Source of the DNA: Tigriopus japonicus
Taxonomy: Eukaryota > Arthropoda > Copepoda > Harpacticoida > Harpacticidae
Direction of reading: 5' to 3'
DNA length: 64,000 nt
NCBI GenBank assembly: GCA_010645155.1
Contig: CM021317.1
Coordinates: forward strand, 6,820,472-6,884,471
The notes beneath the pieces were generated by a model. That model was given only the letters and a program-made list of their open reading frames with translations, did not search any database and was not told the DNA's origin. Within the stretch, counting starts at the first letter, position 1, and every line of letters begins with the position of its first letter. This document shows positions 1-11,071 of the stretch, in pieces. The position numbers and the translations under genes are program-made.

Positions 1-777
1 CCACCGTGTCTCATGCAACTCAAGAATTGACCCAGTCATTAAGAAAATACCGATACAGTGTTGTAGGGTGATAGCAAGTGGCCAGTGGCATAACTGCATC
101 TGATGTCGTCGAGAAAGATGCAGTAAGCCCGGTATGATGTACAGTGTGCACTGCGTTGAAGTCTCCCGTTGCATTGATGGTGTTCCTAAGCTCAATCTCC
201 TCCCCTTCACTAATAAAGACTTACGTAGACCGGAACCGATAGCAAAAAGTACAACAATCGCAATGTTGGCTGACAACATCCGTTCGTTCAAAATGCATAT
301 TGATCAATGATCAAACTGACCGATTAGTGGTAATTGAAGTTGGAAGAGTCCCATATGTGAAATACCGTGAATCTATTTGTATTGGAATGGAATAAAGACA
401 TGTGTGGAAGCAACACAAGTGGAAATTACCGACTAGCATTTCATGCGCGACACTCGGTAAGCGGCAATTTTGGTGACTTTGACCACAAAGAAATAACAAG
501 AACAGAAATTGAATGGAATAACTTCAATTTTTCATAGCACAGCTATTCATAGAAAGCGAGTCCGGGAATGGTACAAATTGTGTGCATGATGATCATTCCG
601 ATTCCGTAAGATAACCACTTTCTTATGGTCTCCACAAATTTGCGGGAGATTTGTACCGAATTTTCACACCGCTTTCAGCCTCGTCTGTCATCCACCCATT
701 CATTTTAGATTTCTAAATCACACATGAAGAAGAAAACAAAACCAGACATGTCATGTGTTCATTCGTTCTCTTTCCAG
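1..777. other. Upstream non-coding region of the first gene
   Basis: I see no convincing coding sequence here. The stretch ends in a pyrimidine-rich tract and an AG at 776-777, which reads as a 3' splice site for the exon that follows. It is therefore probably an intron or upstream region, and the transcription start of the next gene would lie further left or outside the window. Confidence 0.5.
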
Positions 778-2024
778 CCGATGATCACGAATGAAAATCA
801 TAGCTGAACCCATGACCATGAACGGGCCACTGGCAGCCCTTCACAAGGCTCCATCTTTCAAAGTGGTCCATCGAACCAACCACCCCTTATACAACACCTC
901 AGCATTCACCAGGGAGACCAGAGACAGAGAATATCTACAGTACCAAAGCCGCCCATTTCGCGAGCCCAGCCGGACCACTGACAACCTTGATGGCCATTGG
1001 CATGCTGGGATGGGTCGGAGTCATTCCGAACATGGTCTGAACAATAGGTCACACAGGGTGACCGATTACCCCGTTCATCCAAAGACAGGCTTACCGTTGG
1101 AGAATGGAATGGTCTACCCAAGATATGAGGATCATTTGGGCACGCTACCCTTATCGGCAGAGATCCGGGCACTGCGTCGGATTCAGAGCACGGAACAGGT
1201 CAACCAACTTCCGCCCTGGGGTGGTTCAGGTCGACCGGTACAACGCCATCAGAGCGTTAGGGAGCCAATGATGTCAATGGTCCCTGAGGAAAGTTCCCTA
1301 CTTTCCCATCTCTCCCAAATGGGCGGACCAAAAGGTCAAGGGGGTACCGTGACCAAGGACAGAGTATCAACTACCCTGTCACAGATCCGGACAGTGGGAA
1401 CAGTCAGTGTTAGTGCTGAGCATCTAAATAACGATGCACCTCCACCTCCTCGTCAGACCCCTGTTGACCCCCAGCATGTCTACAGTACCCTGCCACGTAC
1501 TTCAAAAGGCCAATACCCAGGGGACAATGGGAATCCTAGACATGGGAATGACCCACCTCGGGTTTACACTAATGGCACTCTAAAGCGGAAGATCAGTCCA
1601 GGCAGCAAGAGTTTGGGCTCCAAGTCTGGGGATGGTATTTTTTCGCGGGGTAATTCGTTAAAACAGGGGAAAATGGTCAACAAGAGCACATCCATGGTTG
1701 GAGACAAATCCCCATTAAGTACCCTGACCCGAATGCCTGGAGATGGAGCCGTAGTGTCAAATGAATTCCTTGCCACGCCAGAAGAAGAAAGCCAGCAAAT
1801 GGTGGAATTTCTACCAGACTACTCGGATTCAGAGGAAGAAACATTTGGACCCCCGGGCATTGGCTACGGCCTGGGCCGAAAGAAACCCAATGGCATGGCT
1901 ACCATGTACAGGGTGGGCTCATTACGACAGATCAATCAAAAGAACGGGAAACTCACTGAAGAGCTGCATAGAGCCAAATCTGACGGACTTCTCTTTGACC
2001 AATCTGATTCCGTCACTTTTGAAG
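778..2024 (+). CDS. Large coding exon of an unrecognised, disordered protein
   Basis: The reading frame opens at the ATG at 791. A stop (TGA, 782-784) lies in the same frame just upstream and a splice-acceptor-like CTTTCCAG ends at 777, so 791 is the likely start and the first bases are 5' UTR. The frame runs 411 codons to a good donor (GTAAGC at 2025); without splicing it would stop at 2077 after 428 codons. The protein is rich in Pro, Ser, Gly, Arg and His, with a Pro run near residue 218, a YSTLP segment near residue 230 and an acidic DYSDSEEE segment near residue 346. I see no signal peptide, membrane segment or folded domain. This looks like a cytoskeletal or signalling scaffold, but I do not recognise the family. 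The next exon was not identified. The clean, long, GC-richer frame makes coding very likely. Confidence 0.75.
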
Positions 2025-3770
2025 GTAAGCCTCACATTTCTTCAATTGGTGGACTAGTCCAAGAACATCTAGAATAGAGGTGGACTTTTCACGGCACGGC
2101 AAAACTGGCCGGAGGTGACCCAAATCAAGTGAAAGGCAAGGATCGAATGCCAATTCAGCCGGAAATTTAGAGCAGCCTCTTTGGTCTTCTGGCTAATTTG
2201 GCTGGGCGAACTGCCAAAGATGAGGCCTCTTCTAGATTAAGGGTTGCTTGATGCAACTGTTGCAATGTTCAAAATGACTTTAAGATGCTCATTGATTGGC
2301 CCCAAGAGCAATAATTGGTTTGAAAGTTATACAAAGGTGACTTAACTTACTGTTTTGCCACACTTTAAGTCAGCTGATCTGTCCTAATTTGTTGGTTCAA
2401 ATATAATTAATCTTAAGAAGACAACGTGCCACAGGATCCCTGAAGAGAGAAGATGAAAATCAAAAATGGTGACCAAAACAGTCAGAATATTGTTAAGAAC
2501 TTATTTTGCAACATATTGGACAAAACCTGTCAATGTAAAGTGTAATGAACTTTAAAGCCTTTTGTGAGTGTTCAAATAATTTGCTGAAAATAGGATCCAG
2601 AATGGCATAAGGTTTTTTCTTAGTTTTGATTAGAAGATCACATAATCCAGCCTTTCTTCAAACTTTCAAGACACCACAATTGAGGCTTGTCAAGTAAAAA
2701 TCTGCTTGCTTTTTCGACTAATATCAATGAAGACCTTTCAAATAAAATCATTCAGACCGTAAGTGTCTTTCAATAGTCTTAAAACACTACACGATTGATT
2801 TTGTGTGCAGTTTTTCTGATTTGCGGGAGACACCCTGAAGAAGGAAAACAAGCTCAGTTGTGCTGTCCTTTTAAGTCGTGCAACAAAGTTCATGTGGCTC
2901 ATAATTTATAAAGAGTGTTTTAGTGTCTATTTTCCAATGCATCATCATTCCCTAATCAGTGTGTTTTGTTTAAAGTCTTGTAGTGTCTTAGAAAGCTCTC
3001 TAGGTGCTCAATGTTCTCATGAATATCAGAAGTGCGAGGCCGGCCTCTCAGAAAGCTAACTGAATGAAGGTAAGACGATTAAAACTTTTTTTGAGGATTA
3101 TGATAAAGTTACTTAAAGTGTAAATATTATAAAAGTGTAGCCTGTGCAAAGGAATCTGTTCGTCTGAAGTCTCTTCATCGCTTGCGCAAGTCCAGAGTAG
3201 CTCTACTCTATTTCCGCGCCCTGTTGTCTTCCTTCACTCAGCTCTTGCTACCCTTGTTCGGTGTCGTCTTGCTTAAAAATGCCACGCAAATTCATCTTGA
3301 AAATGGATTAGGAACCATATTTCCCCCGGAAATTCTCCCCCGGACTAAAACGCGGAGTTTCATCACGCTCATTCAAGAAACAACTTGAACAACATAACGG
3401 CGTTTTTTTTGAGCTTATCTGTTACCCGGCTTGAACAATTTACATAGATTTTGCTCATCCACGCCTTATCCTGAACTTAATTAAGACATGGCAATCTTTA
3501 TTGCTTATTAGAAATCGATTTTTTTAAGGGTTGTCACCTTGGCATAAATTCATGTTCTAGAATTGATGGTTTCATCTTCGAATTTCTTTTATTGTACGAT
3601 CGTGTCATTGATTTCAGGACAATCTCAGTATGGTTAAGAGTTGTTCAAGCAGTTTTAAGTAGTGAATTTGCGTGTGGGTTAAGGTCCATATGCCATAAGA
3701 TAGACTTGCACCTTATAATTATAATTGATATTGATGCAAACAAGTTGAAAATCTAGATTTCAGACCTAAG

Positions 3771-3850
3771 GAGGCATTACAAAATTAGTGTTTTGCTTGA
3801 AAAATGCATTTTGTCATTCAAATATTCCAAAAGTGTATCCCAAACCGTTG
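3771..3850 (+). repeat. 80-bp direct repeat, copy 1
   Basis: Nearly the same 80 bases recur at 4750-4829 in the same orientation, with roughly eight differences. The copies begin GAGGCATTAC and end CAAACCGTTG. The SINE at 3914-4107 sits between them. Confidence 0.8.
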
Positions 3851-3913
3851 TCTGAAAATCATTTTATTTAAACTTAAGAATACTATGAGCTAGCATAAAT
3901 ACTGTAATGTATA

Positions 3914-4107
3914 AGGAAGCCAGAGTGGTCGCGCGTACTAATGCGTTCTTATAAGAGCCGAGGGTAAAAAAAAGTGCTTCCCCAGACGGCGTAGGTTCGA
4001 ATCCTGTTGGGGATCGAATTGAAGCTGTCGGGAGAAATCCTTGTTTACAGGGAATCGCATTCCTTGTAGCGGTAGTAGAAAATCCGCAACAAACAAACAA
4101 AAAAAAA
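3914..4107 (+). mobile_element. tRNA-derived SINE with LINE-type 3' tail
   Basis: The 5' part resembles a tRNA gene. An A-box-like GCCAGAGTGGTCGCGCG is followed by a perfect B box, GGTTCGAATCC, at 3994-4004; the spacing suggests a tRNA with a long variable arm (Leu or Ser type). A tRNA-unrelated body follows, then a tail (4044-4088) almost identical to the 3' end of the LINE fragment at 24326-24369. It ends in a CAAA/A-rich tract. Short sequences resembling GTATA flank both ends and may be a target-site duplication. In known SINE/LINE pairs a shared tail lets the LINE reverse transcriptase mobilise the SINE. The tRNA part would not fold into a proper cloverleaf, so it is not a tRNA gene. Confidence 0.8.
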
Positions 4108-4749
4108 GTATATAATTCATCATATACGTACAATGTAATTATGGTCAAGGATGCCTAAATATCCAATTTTTGACTATTTTCCAACGTGCTCCCAAGTTTG
4201 ACACACAAGGACTTTTAATTTGGCATAACCTTCTTTGCTTCTCTTCAGAACTTCATGATTTGAATTGTTATAGAATTTCATGAAAGACTAGTCTAACCTG
4301 GATATAAGAACATTCAACAGGAAAATATATCTTGGTATCACGTAAAATACATAGTGAAAGACTAGTCAGTTTTACTTTATTTGTTCATAATGCAATAGTA
4401 TATTAGAAAGATGTGTTTTAGAGACCAAATTAAAGATATGAGAACTGTTTCAAAATGTTAAAGTTGATTGTGATTCATATTGTCTCATTTCTATCGATCT
4501 ATTGTCAGTTTATTTCTAGTTTAGCTTATTTTTTTGTAAGTTTCAATGACAGTCAAATTTGTCTTAATATTTTCATGTATTCATGTGTTTTCTATTCTTA
4601 TTTTTTGTTTATGAGTTAGTTCAATGATCAGTATAAGTTCGAATGATGCAAATAAACCTTATTCATTGAAAAGGTGTGTTCTAGGCTGAGTAAGAGTTAA
4701 GATAGTAGAATGTTCTAAGGGTGTTTTATCTGTTCATTAAAACCATGAA

Positions 4750-4829
4750 GAGGCATTACAAGTTTAGTGTTTTGCTTGAGTAATGCATTTTGTTATTCAA
4801 ATATTCTAGAAGTGTATCCCAAACCGTTG
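4750..4829 (+). repeat. 80-bp direct repeat, copy 2
   Basis: Second copy of the repeat at 3771-3850, same orientation, about 980 bp away. The two could be remnants of element ends or of a local duplication. Confidence 0.8.
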
Positions 4830-7364
4830 CAAGTTGATGGATAATCATCAATTCTTTAAAAACTGAGACTTTCTTCTTTCAAAAGCACGTTCTCTCCTTT
4901 TGTGCTTCTCCACTTGATCTTGGTCACCCCTGATTTGCCGTGCGCCGTCCAGGAAATTCTAGATGTCCGTGACTAGTCCTTCCCAAACTAGAGGAGATTT
5001 CTTCAGGATAATAGCCAAAAGGTGTGCGTGTTAGACAACTTGCCTTGCCCTGAGCTGCCTGAATTGCCCTAGTTGAACGCGGAACAAGACAAATATAAAT
5101 CACGCAAGACCTTGGTGTTCGAAGTAAGTGTGGTCAATTTGCGCTTCAAATACCAAGCGTTAAACAATGGGATACGACCAAGATTTGCTTCCCTTGGCAC
5201 TCTAATCAGTCATGTGTGAAAAAGTACCTGAAGGATATTATAAATACGCAAATGGTCTGACGTTGTCAGTCTATCGATGAGTACATGAATTTCTGCCAAT
5301 ACCTAGCGGCCAAAAACATGTGAGAACTATTCAAGGTATTCTCTCACTGAAATCCAATAAAATGCCTTGTTTAACCATCAGAAAATTTCTGGATCACCAG
5401 AAACACCAAACACTTTTTGGTTGTGGTAAAGCTACTAATTGGTTGAAGGAAACCACTTTTATGCCTTTCTTGCTATTTCTAGCACTATCAATTTCACGCA
5501 AGCAAATTATGTGCCAGCTCTTTTCAAAACACTCAAAATGGCATTCTCGCCATGAATTTGGCAAGAAACAAATGATTCCAAAGTGATGCAATCTTTTTGA
5601 GGGCAATATGCTTGCCTGCTATAACTGGAAAACAAGACAACTTTTCTCTGGAATGTTAACAAATTTAATAATCAAGAATGAGATATTACATGTTGCCAAA
5701 CCAGCATCTTGAAACAATTTTCCTTTAATGAGAGTTGCTGAGAAAATTGCAATTGGTTGTTGTCGTTTTCCCATGTGCAAGTTATTTCGAACACTTTAAA
5801 CGCCATGTATGAAACGGGGTTCTTTTTCCCTCACCAAGTACGTGAAGGGTAACCATCACACAAATATTGCTTTTGCATCTGAACATTTTAGTTTTAACTA
5901 ACCAGTCCATTTTGCCAAAAACGAGAGATTGTCTGTGTTTTCATTCGAAATGACATGCTTATTCATGGATCCCATTGAACTGCGTCTTGTTTCTTCAAAC
6001 TCAAACTATACATATCACTATCTTGTTACTTTTACGAATACGTAAATTGAAATCGTTAATGAAGGATGGAATAGAGGAAAGCTGAATTGTTTTGGTCAGG
6101 AGTTCAAAGGTTGCGTTTATCTTAAAACTCAACTTTCCGTTGAATTATTTCCATCTTGCGAGCCGTAAAATTGAATCGAGGCAAAACCTCGTCTTTTTAC
6201 GAGTAATTATTTAGCTTTGAAATTCTGCATACAACAAAGTAGTCTGTTATTTTTTTTCTCTTTATGCATCTATTTGTTGCCCAAATCTCGGACTAGTTAT
6301 CAAAACAAATATTGATAGCGAACAAAAATAGCCCTCAATCAAAGTGGAAAGTTTGGCAAAACATTATTGGCAAAACACTATTTTTATTGACACGATTTTT
6401 TTTCGGAATCATGGTGATTTTAGAGAATCCACGTATTCCATCCTGTTTCAATTTTTACACATTTTTTGCCTCCATAAAAAATCATATTCCAGTACATAAC
6501 AACCAAATGCTTAAGTTTTCTGCGACAAGAATCCCTAAGTCTTTTGCGATAATTGACCACTTCAAAGTATTGTCATGTCAAAATGGCTTTTAAAAAACAC
6601 CATTTTTTTCAAATTTCCCCATTTTAATCCTATTCCCTAAATAAACTCTCTTGCTATTCTTGTTCAATCACTGCAATGTAGTCAAGAAGTGATTTGCCCT
6701 CGATTGGGCTATGTTCATACTCCTCGGAATGAACGAACCAACGACCATTGAGCACGTCAGAGCGATATGAATTCCAAGCAAATCGTAAAATCACCACCCA
6801 AGACAATATTCCTACGATCTGCGGTTGCAACGAGTGCTGCTCCAGTAGAGAAATGGCGATGTTGGAGGTTTCCCAGGACTCACTATGACCTCGGGATTGA
6901 CCTCTGGATGAATTGCATGAGTGTCTCAGTTTCACAAGCCCTCATTCTTTCAGCACGGGAAAGATTCTTTGAGGAGTCTTCGTGACAAATGTGGACAATG
7001 TTAATTAAGTTTTTGTATTGGGGGGGACAACAAATCGGGGATTGTTGTTGTTTTATGATATCAGGGGCACTTATGAATGATAAATCGACAGTGAACGGAA
7101 GCAAACCCGACGAACATGTCAAGTCATAAGAGAACATATTGCAGGGTGAACCCAAAAAAAGTCTCCTTTTTTGGATGATGTTTAAGAACAAGATCAATAG
7201 GGTATAATTTTTGTCACATTTAGGAGTGTTGGAACAAATTATTGAGGAAAAGTAATATGCTTATAATGATTAAAAACATAGCAGTTGTGTGGCAATTGGA
7301 AACTTTTCCTCACAGTGTTGTTGCAACTCTTGCTAATAGTGTTAATATAATACCTAAAATTCCT

Positions 7365-7455
7365 ATACCTGTAATATTATACTATTATTAATATTATTAT
7401 ATAAATCCCTATATATAACGTTATATATATTATTAATATTATAATACCTATAATA
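7365..7455. repeat. AT-rich low-complexity palindromic stretch
   Basis: Almost entirely A and T, built from TATTAATATTATA-like words that are self-complementary. Probably simple-sequence expansion; no gene or regulatory role can be assigned. Confidence 0.6.
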
Positions 7456-8331
7456 ATACCTAATCTCTAAAGATACAAACTGAAAGGTAATACCAATGCC
7501 TAGAACAAAAGTGACAAGACAAAAATGAGAGAAAAGGTGGTTCTTAACCACTCAATGGAGAGGTCATGCATTTTTATATCAGGTCATTATTGCCTCACAA
7601 ACTGACAAATCAAGGCAAACAATCATCGAATGTGAGCTGAAGCTGTTTTACTCTGAGCATTTGTTCTTTGATGGAACTGTTGTATGATATGAATTTTTAT
7701 CATTCTTTTAAAAAAGGGAAAGCAAGAATTAAATTTGTTCCTAAAATAAAATGCTCAATTGTTTCCCCGCACCCTGCGTGATTACAATGACTTCCTGCAG
7801 GCTTAAAAAGAGAGAGGCAGAGGGGACTGTTATTGTGTTACCTTCTGAAATGGTTGGCTCAAAACATGGGACTACTTTACTCACCTATCTCAGTAAGAAC
7901 CACTGTACTTCAAAAAACAATGAAAAAAGCTGATCTGCAGATGTTGGGGTTTGCAATAATATAATGATTAACAAAAAAATCCTTTTCCGAATTGGACCAA
8001 TGCGGTATTTTCAACCTACTTGGCATACATTCTGAAAGTAACATAAAACTCTAGTTTACCATAAGGAAGTGCCTCAATGATTAAGTAGTCCATCGTGAAA
8101 ATTTGGTAATGGTGATCTTTTTCACACAGGGTTCAAGAAATCGTCCTCTGTAGATAGGAAGTAAGCAAGAAGCTCGACGAAATTAGCCTCATTCCTCAGC
8201 CCAATCTCTATCGTGAAAGACTCTGTTACAACTCAAAAACGAAAACTTCAAAAAATATGCCGGTTCGAGTGCGAAAGTTTTAGCCGATTGAAAAGTGAGA
8301 AAACCGAGTTCTCTAGTTAAGTGAGACAAAA

Positions 8332-8410
8332 ATGTGTTTGAACGGTAGCGATGAAGAAGAGGAAGAGGAGAACAACAACAATAATAATTATCAGTCTCCC
8401 GTTTCTAGAG
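8332..8410 (+). CDS. Candidate first coding exon (possible calpain N terminus)
   Basis: An ATG in a favourable invertebrate context (GACAAAAATG) opens a 26-codon frame encoding a short acidic and Asn-rich stretch (several Glu, then several Asn, then YQSPVSR). It ends at a strong donor, GAG|GTAAGA, in phase 1. The first downstream plus-strand exon with a strong acceptor, at 17236 (calpain), accepts exactly that phase and continues in frame through an Asp codon. Joined this way the calpain would have 777 residues. The 8.8-kb intron and the absence of transcript data make the link tentative. The exon could belong to another gene or be spurious. Confidence 0.4.
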
Positions 8411-8514
8411 GTAAGACAAACATTCAAAAATACAAATAGCTTAAAAGAGGAATGGGACGAAATCCCTATTGTACTGAACATTGGGAAGCTTATTAAGAAA
8501 TACCGTTTCAGTTA

Positions 8515-8880
8515 GTGATGGGTTTTAAGTTGGGAGTGTTGCCATTTTTGACTCGTAGTTTAATTGCTATTCATGCAGAGAGGTTGTATTAAACTTTTTG
8601 GCTGAGGACCTAACGAAGGACCAATATGGCAACACTTGAGCTAAATCGAGTTCGAGTTCCATCTGTAGTTACACTCGTAATAAACGAATTCGAGTTGGCA
8701 GTGCTGCCATATTTTACTTGGAGATTCAGTCTCTTGTCTTCTGAGAAGTTTAGTAGTGGTCAGCTTTTTTGACACTGAAGGACCAAAATGGCAAACCTTT
8801 GGCAAAAACCGGACTCGAAATCCATCAGTTGTTTCAACAGACTGTAACTTGCGTTTTATTTTAGTGTTGAAAGAGAATTT
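8515..8880 (-). repeat. Dispersed repeat family C, fullest copy
   Basis: The reverse complement of this stretch matches 44975-45285, and its second half matches 59367-59545. Shared words include CGAGTTCGAGTTCC and repeated GTGTTGCCA modules. There is no coding frame of note. One end reads TTAGTGATGGG and may be an element terminus. Confidence 0.65.
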
Positions 8881-10746
8881 CAATCAAAAAATCGTTTTTT
8901 TTAAGCATCTCCTTGGGAGATGATTCTCATTGATCCTGTACTTGTTTCGTTCTGCATAATCCTTCAATATGATACAAAGCTTGGATCCCTTTCCTTTCTA
9001 TGTTGTGCCAGAAAACCTGAATTTAGGGCTCATCATGTAATCTAAGGTTGATTAGAATGAATTTGATTGGTATTAGTTTTGAGAGTTCTTTTTGACGATA
9101 TTGACTCTAAAAACCTAAGCAATATATTCTTCAGAAATAAGCATTAAAACGAGAAATAGCTAATTTTTCTTGTGAGAATACCGACAAATCCCATGAGATG
9201 GCTAAAGTAAGATGCAAACATATTCGATTATTGTCGCCAAAACCAAGAAAAAAAAATGTTAAAAAACGGAACTTTTTCCAGAAAAACTGATATTTTTATT
9301 GTAGTTCCTGATGAACTCAATAATTCACTCAAATTTAAATTACCACAAACCATGGGTCTACTCGGCATTGTAGATTTTAATTAAAAACACATTCAGACCG
9401 TTATGTCAGTCGAATTTAAAATGAAAGTTCAAAAACTTCTTCATTTAAATTTTCGATAAAAATGATAAAAAGCGATTGGAAAAAGGACCAATATGTATTT
9501 ATACTTGCACAGTCAAAGCCTAATATAAGCATTATTCTCGTCAATAGAAGTTTGTTATTGAACGAAAAATACATTCAAAACAAAGATTAACTCTCCCTTG
9601 AATCAATTTCTTGTGTTGCTTAGAACAATTCTTTTGATTAGTATTGATTGCATTCATTTCACTTCAAACAACAATGCACTGAAGCTATTTCTCCTTTCTC
9701 ATCTTATCTAAAAATTTATTCTTGGTTTTTTACTACTTGGTTTTATGGCCAAATTTTTGTTGGAACCTAGTTTCCTCAATAAAAAAAAATCATTTCTACT
9801 CTGGAAAGTTTAACCCACAATAAAACTTATCACTTGCCATATAACCATTCACTTTTGCCATCAACTGTAAGATAATTGGCGTCTCTGCGAGCAGAAATGT
9901 CAAACCTTTCGAAGGTTTCCCAAGAACACTCGGATCTATGATACGACGAATTTTTGACCACGTTTGGAAGTTTTCGTGTATCGGCGATCCGGGACTTCTT
10001 GAGAACCCCACCAACCAACCAACCAATCAACCAACCAATCAACCAACTTGGATCCTCTCTGGCATTCCATACCACAATCTCAGCATTCCAGGACTCGGAA
10101 GACAACATTTCAATTAATCGTCAACAGGTCGTGAGTGGTTCAAGGATATCTACCTCTTGTGTGCCTTGAAGAACACCATCAGAGAAAGTGGCTGAGAGAT
10201 GTATTTTTTTTTGGTTTGAAGGGGGATCTTCATCATTGCCTTTTTCATCTTACGGGGCAAGAAGGGTCTCTTCTTTCGCCGCCCACGTAAGTGACATTAA
10301 GGTGATGAATGGCGGCCACATTTCGCCACATCGACTTCTCTCTCAACCCCCTCTTGCATGACGAATTGGCCGAGACTTTTGGTACCAGTGGTGATGAATC
10401 GTGTGCTTTGGCACCCCTTGATGTCTTGTTTTGAGTGACATTGGGCTTGAATGTAATTTACCATGTACTTGGGGCCAACATTTCTTCCCTGATCAATAGG
10501 ACAAATTTCAAAAATACTCCTTGGCAACGATTATCGTACTACCTGTGAGGTTTTATTGGTCAAAATATTGTTGTTCCGATACATTATTTTCATTTTACTG
10601 ATTGAACTTGCACAATGCTTTAAAAGAAATCCTGGCTTGAGTCTTCCTTAGGTTGGAAAACATGATATTTTGTAAAGAGGTTTGATTCCCTTCATACCGT
10701 TGAAACTTATCCATATTAACAATCAATTTGAAAAATTAAATAGGGC

Positions 10747-11071
10747 AATTGAAGTATGGCATTGTTGTTCCTTTTTATGGAGTGAGAGCGTGGACAAGCC
10801 TCACGGCTAGCTCGCACTGTGCATGCACTTGGAGAGAGATAAAACTCAGGATAATTCAAGCAAAAGTTTCAAATTAGTAACAGAATGTCTCATTTGGTGA
10901 TGCTAAACCATTATTACATTGCTTCAACTTGTCAATGCAACATAATTAGCACAGAGTCTTGAATTATGCCAAATTTTGTCTCTTTGTAAGTGCATGCACA
11001 GCACAAACTGGTCATGACGCTTGTCCACACTCTCTCTCCATGAAAAGGCACAACAAAGCCACACTTCAATA
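10747..11071. mobile_element. Fold-back (MITE-like) element with ~115-bp arms
   Basis: The left arm beginning ATTGAAGTATGGC matches the reverse complement of the right arm, which ends just before 11072. Shared words include GTGGACAAGC, TGCATGCACTT and ATAATTCA. The arms run over roughly 115 bases with small gaps and enclose a loop of about 90 bases. There is no open frame. This is the structure of a non-autonomous inverted-repeat DNA element. No clear target duplication was found. Confidence 0.75.

Larger units (their letters stand above)
2078..8331. other. Non-coding stretch with repeats
   Basis: No supported gene. It holds an 80-bp direct repeat (3771-3850 and 4750-4829), a tRNA-derived SINE between the two copies, and a very AT-rich segment with small palindromes around 7365-7455. 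Open frames here are short and have no recognisable domains. If the exon ending at 2024 is spliced, this is intron. Confidence 0.5.

Noticed and set aside
3914..4010. A tRNA gene
   Set aside because: The B box is good, but the stems do not pair, an A-run interrupts the arm, and a SINE body with LINE tail follows.
10010..10046. AACC/AATC tandem tract as a CRISPR-like array
   Set aside because: It is a 4-base simple repeat with no spacers, and this is an animal genome.
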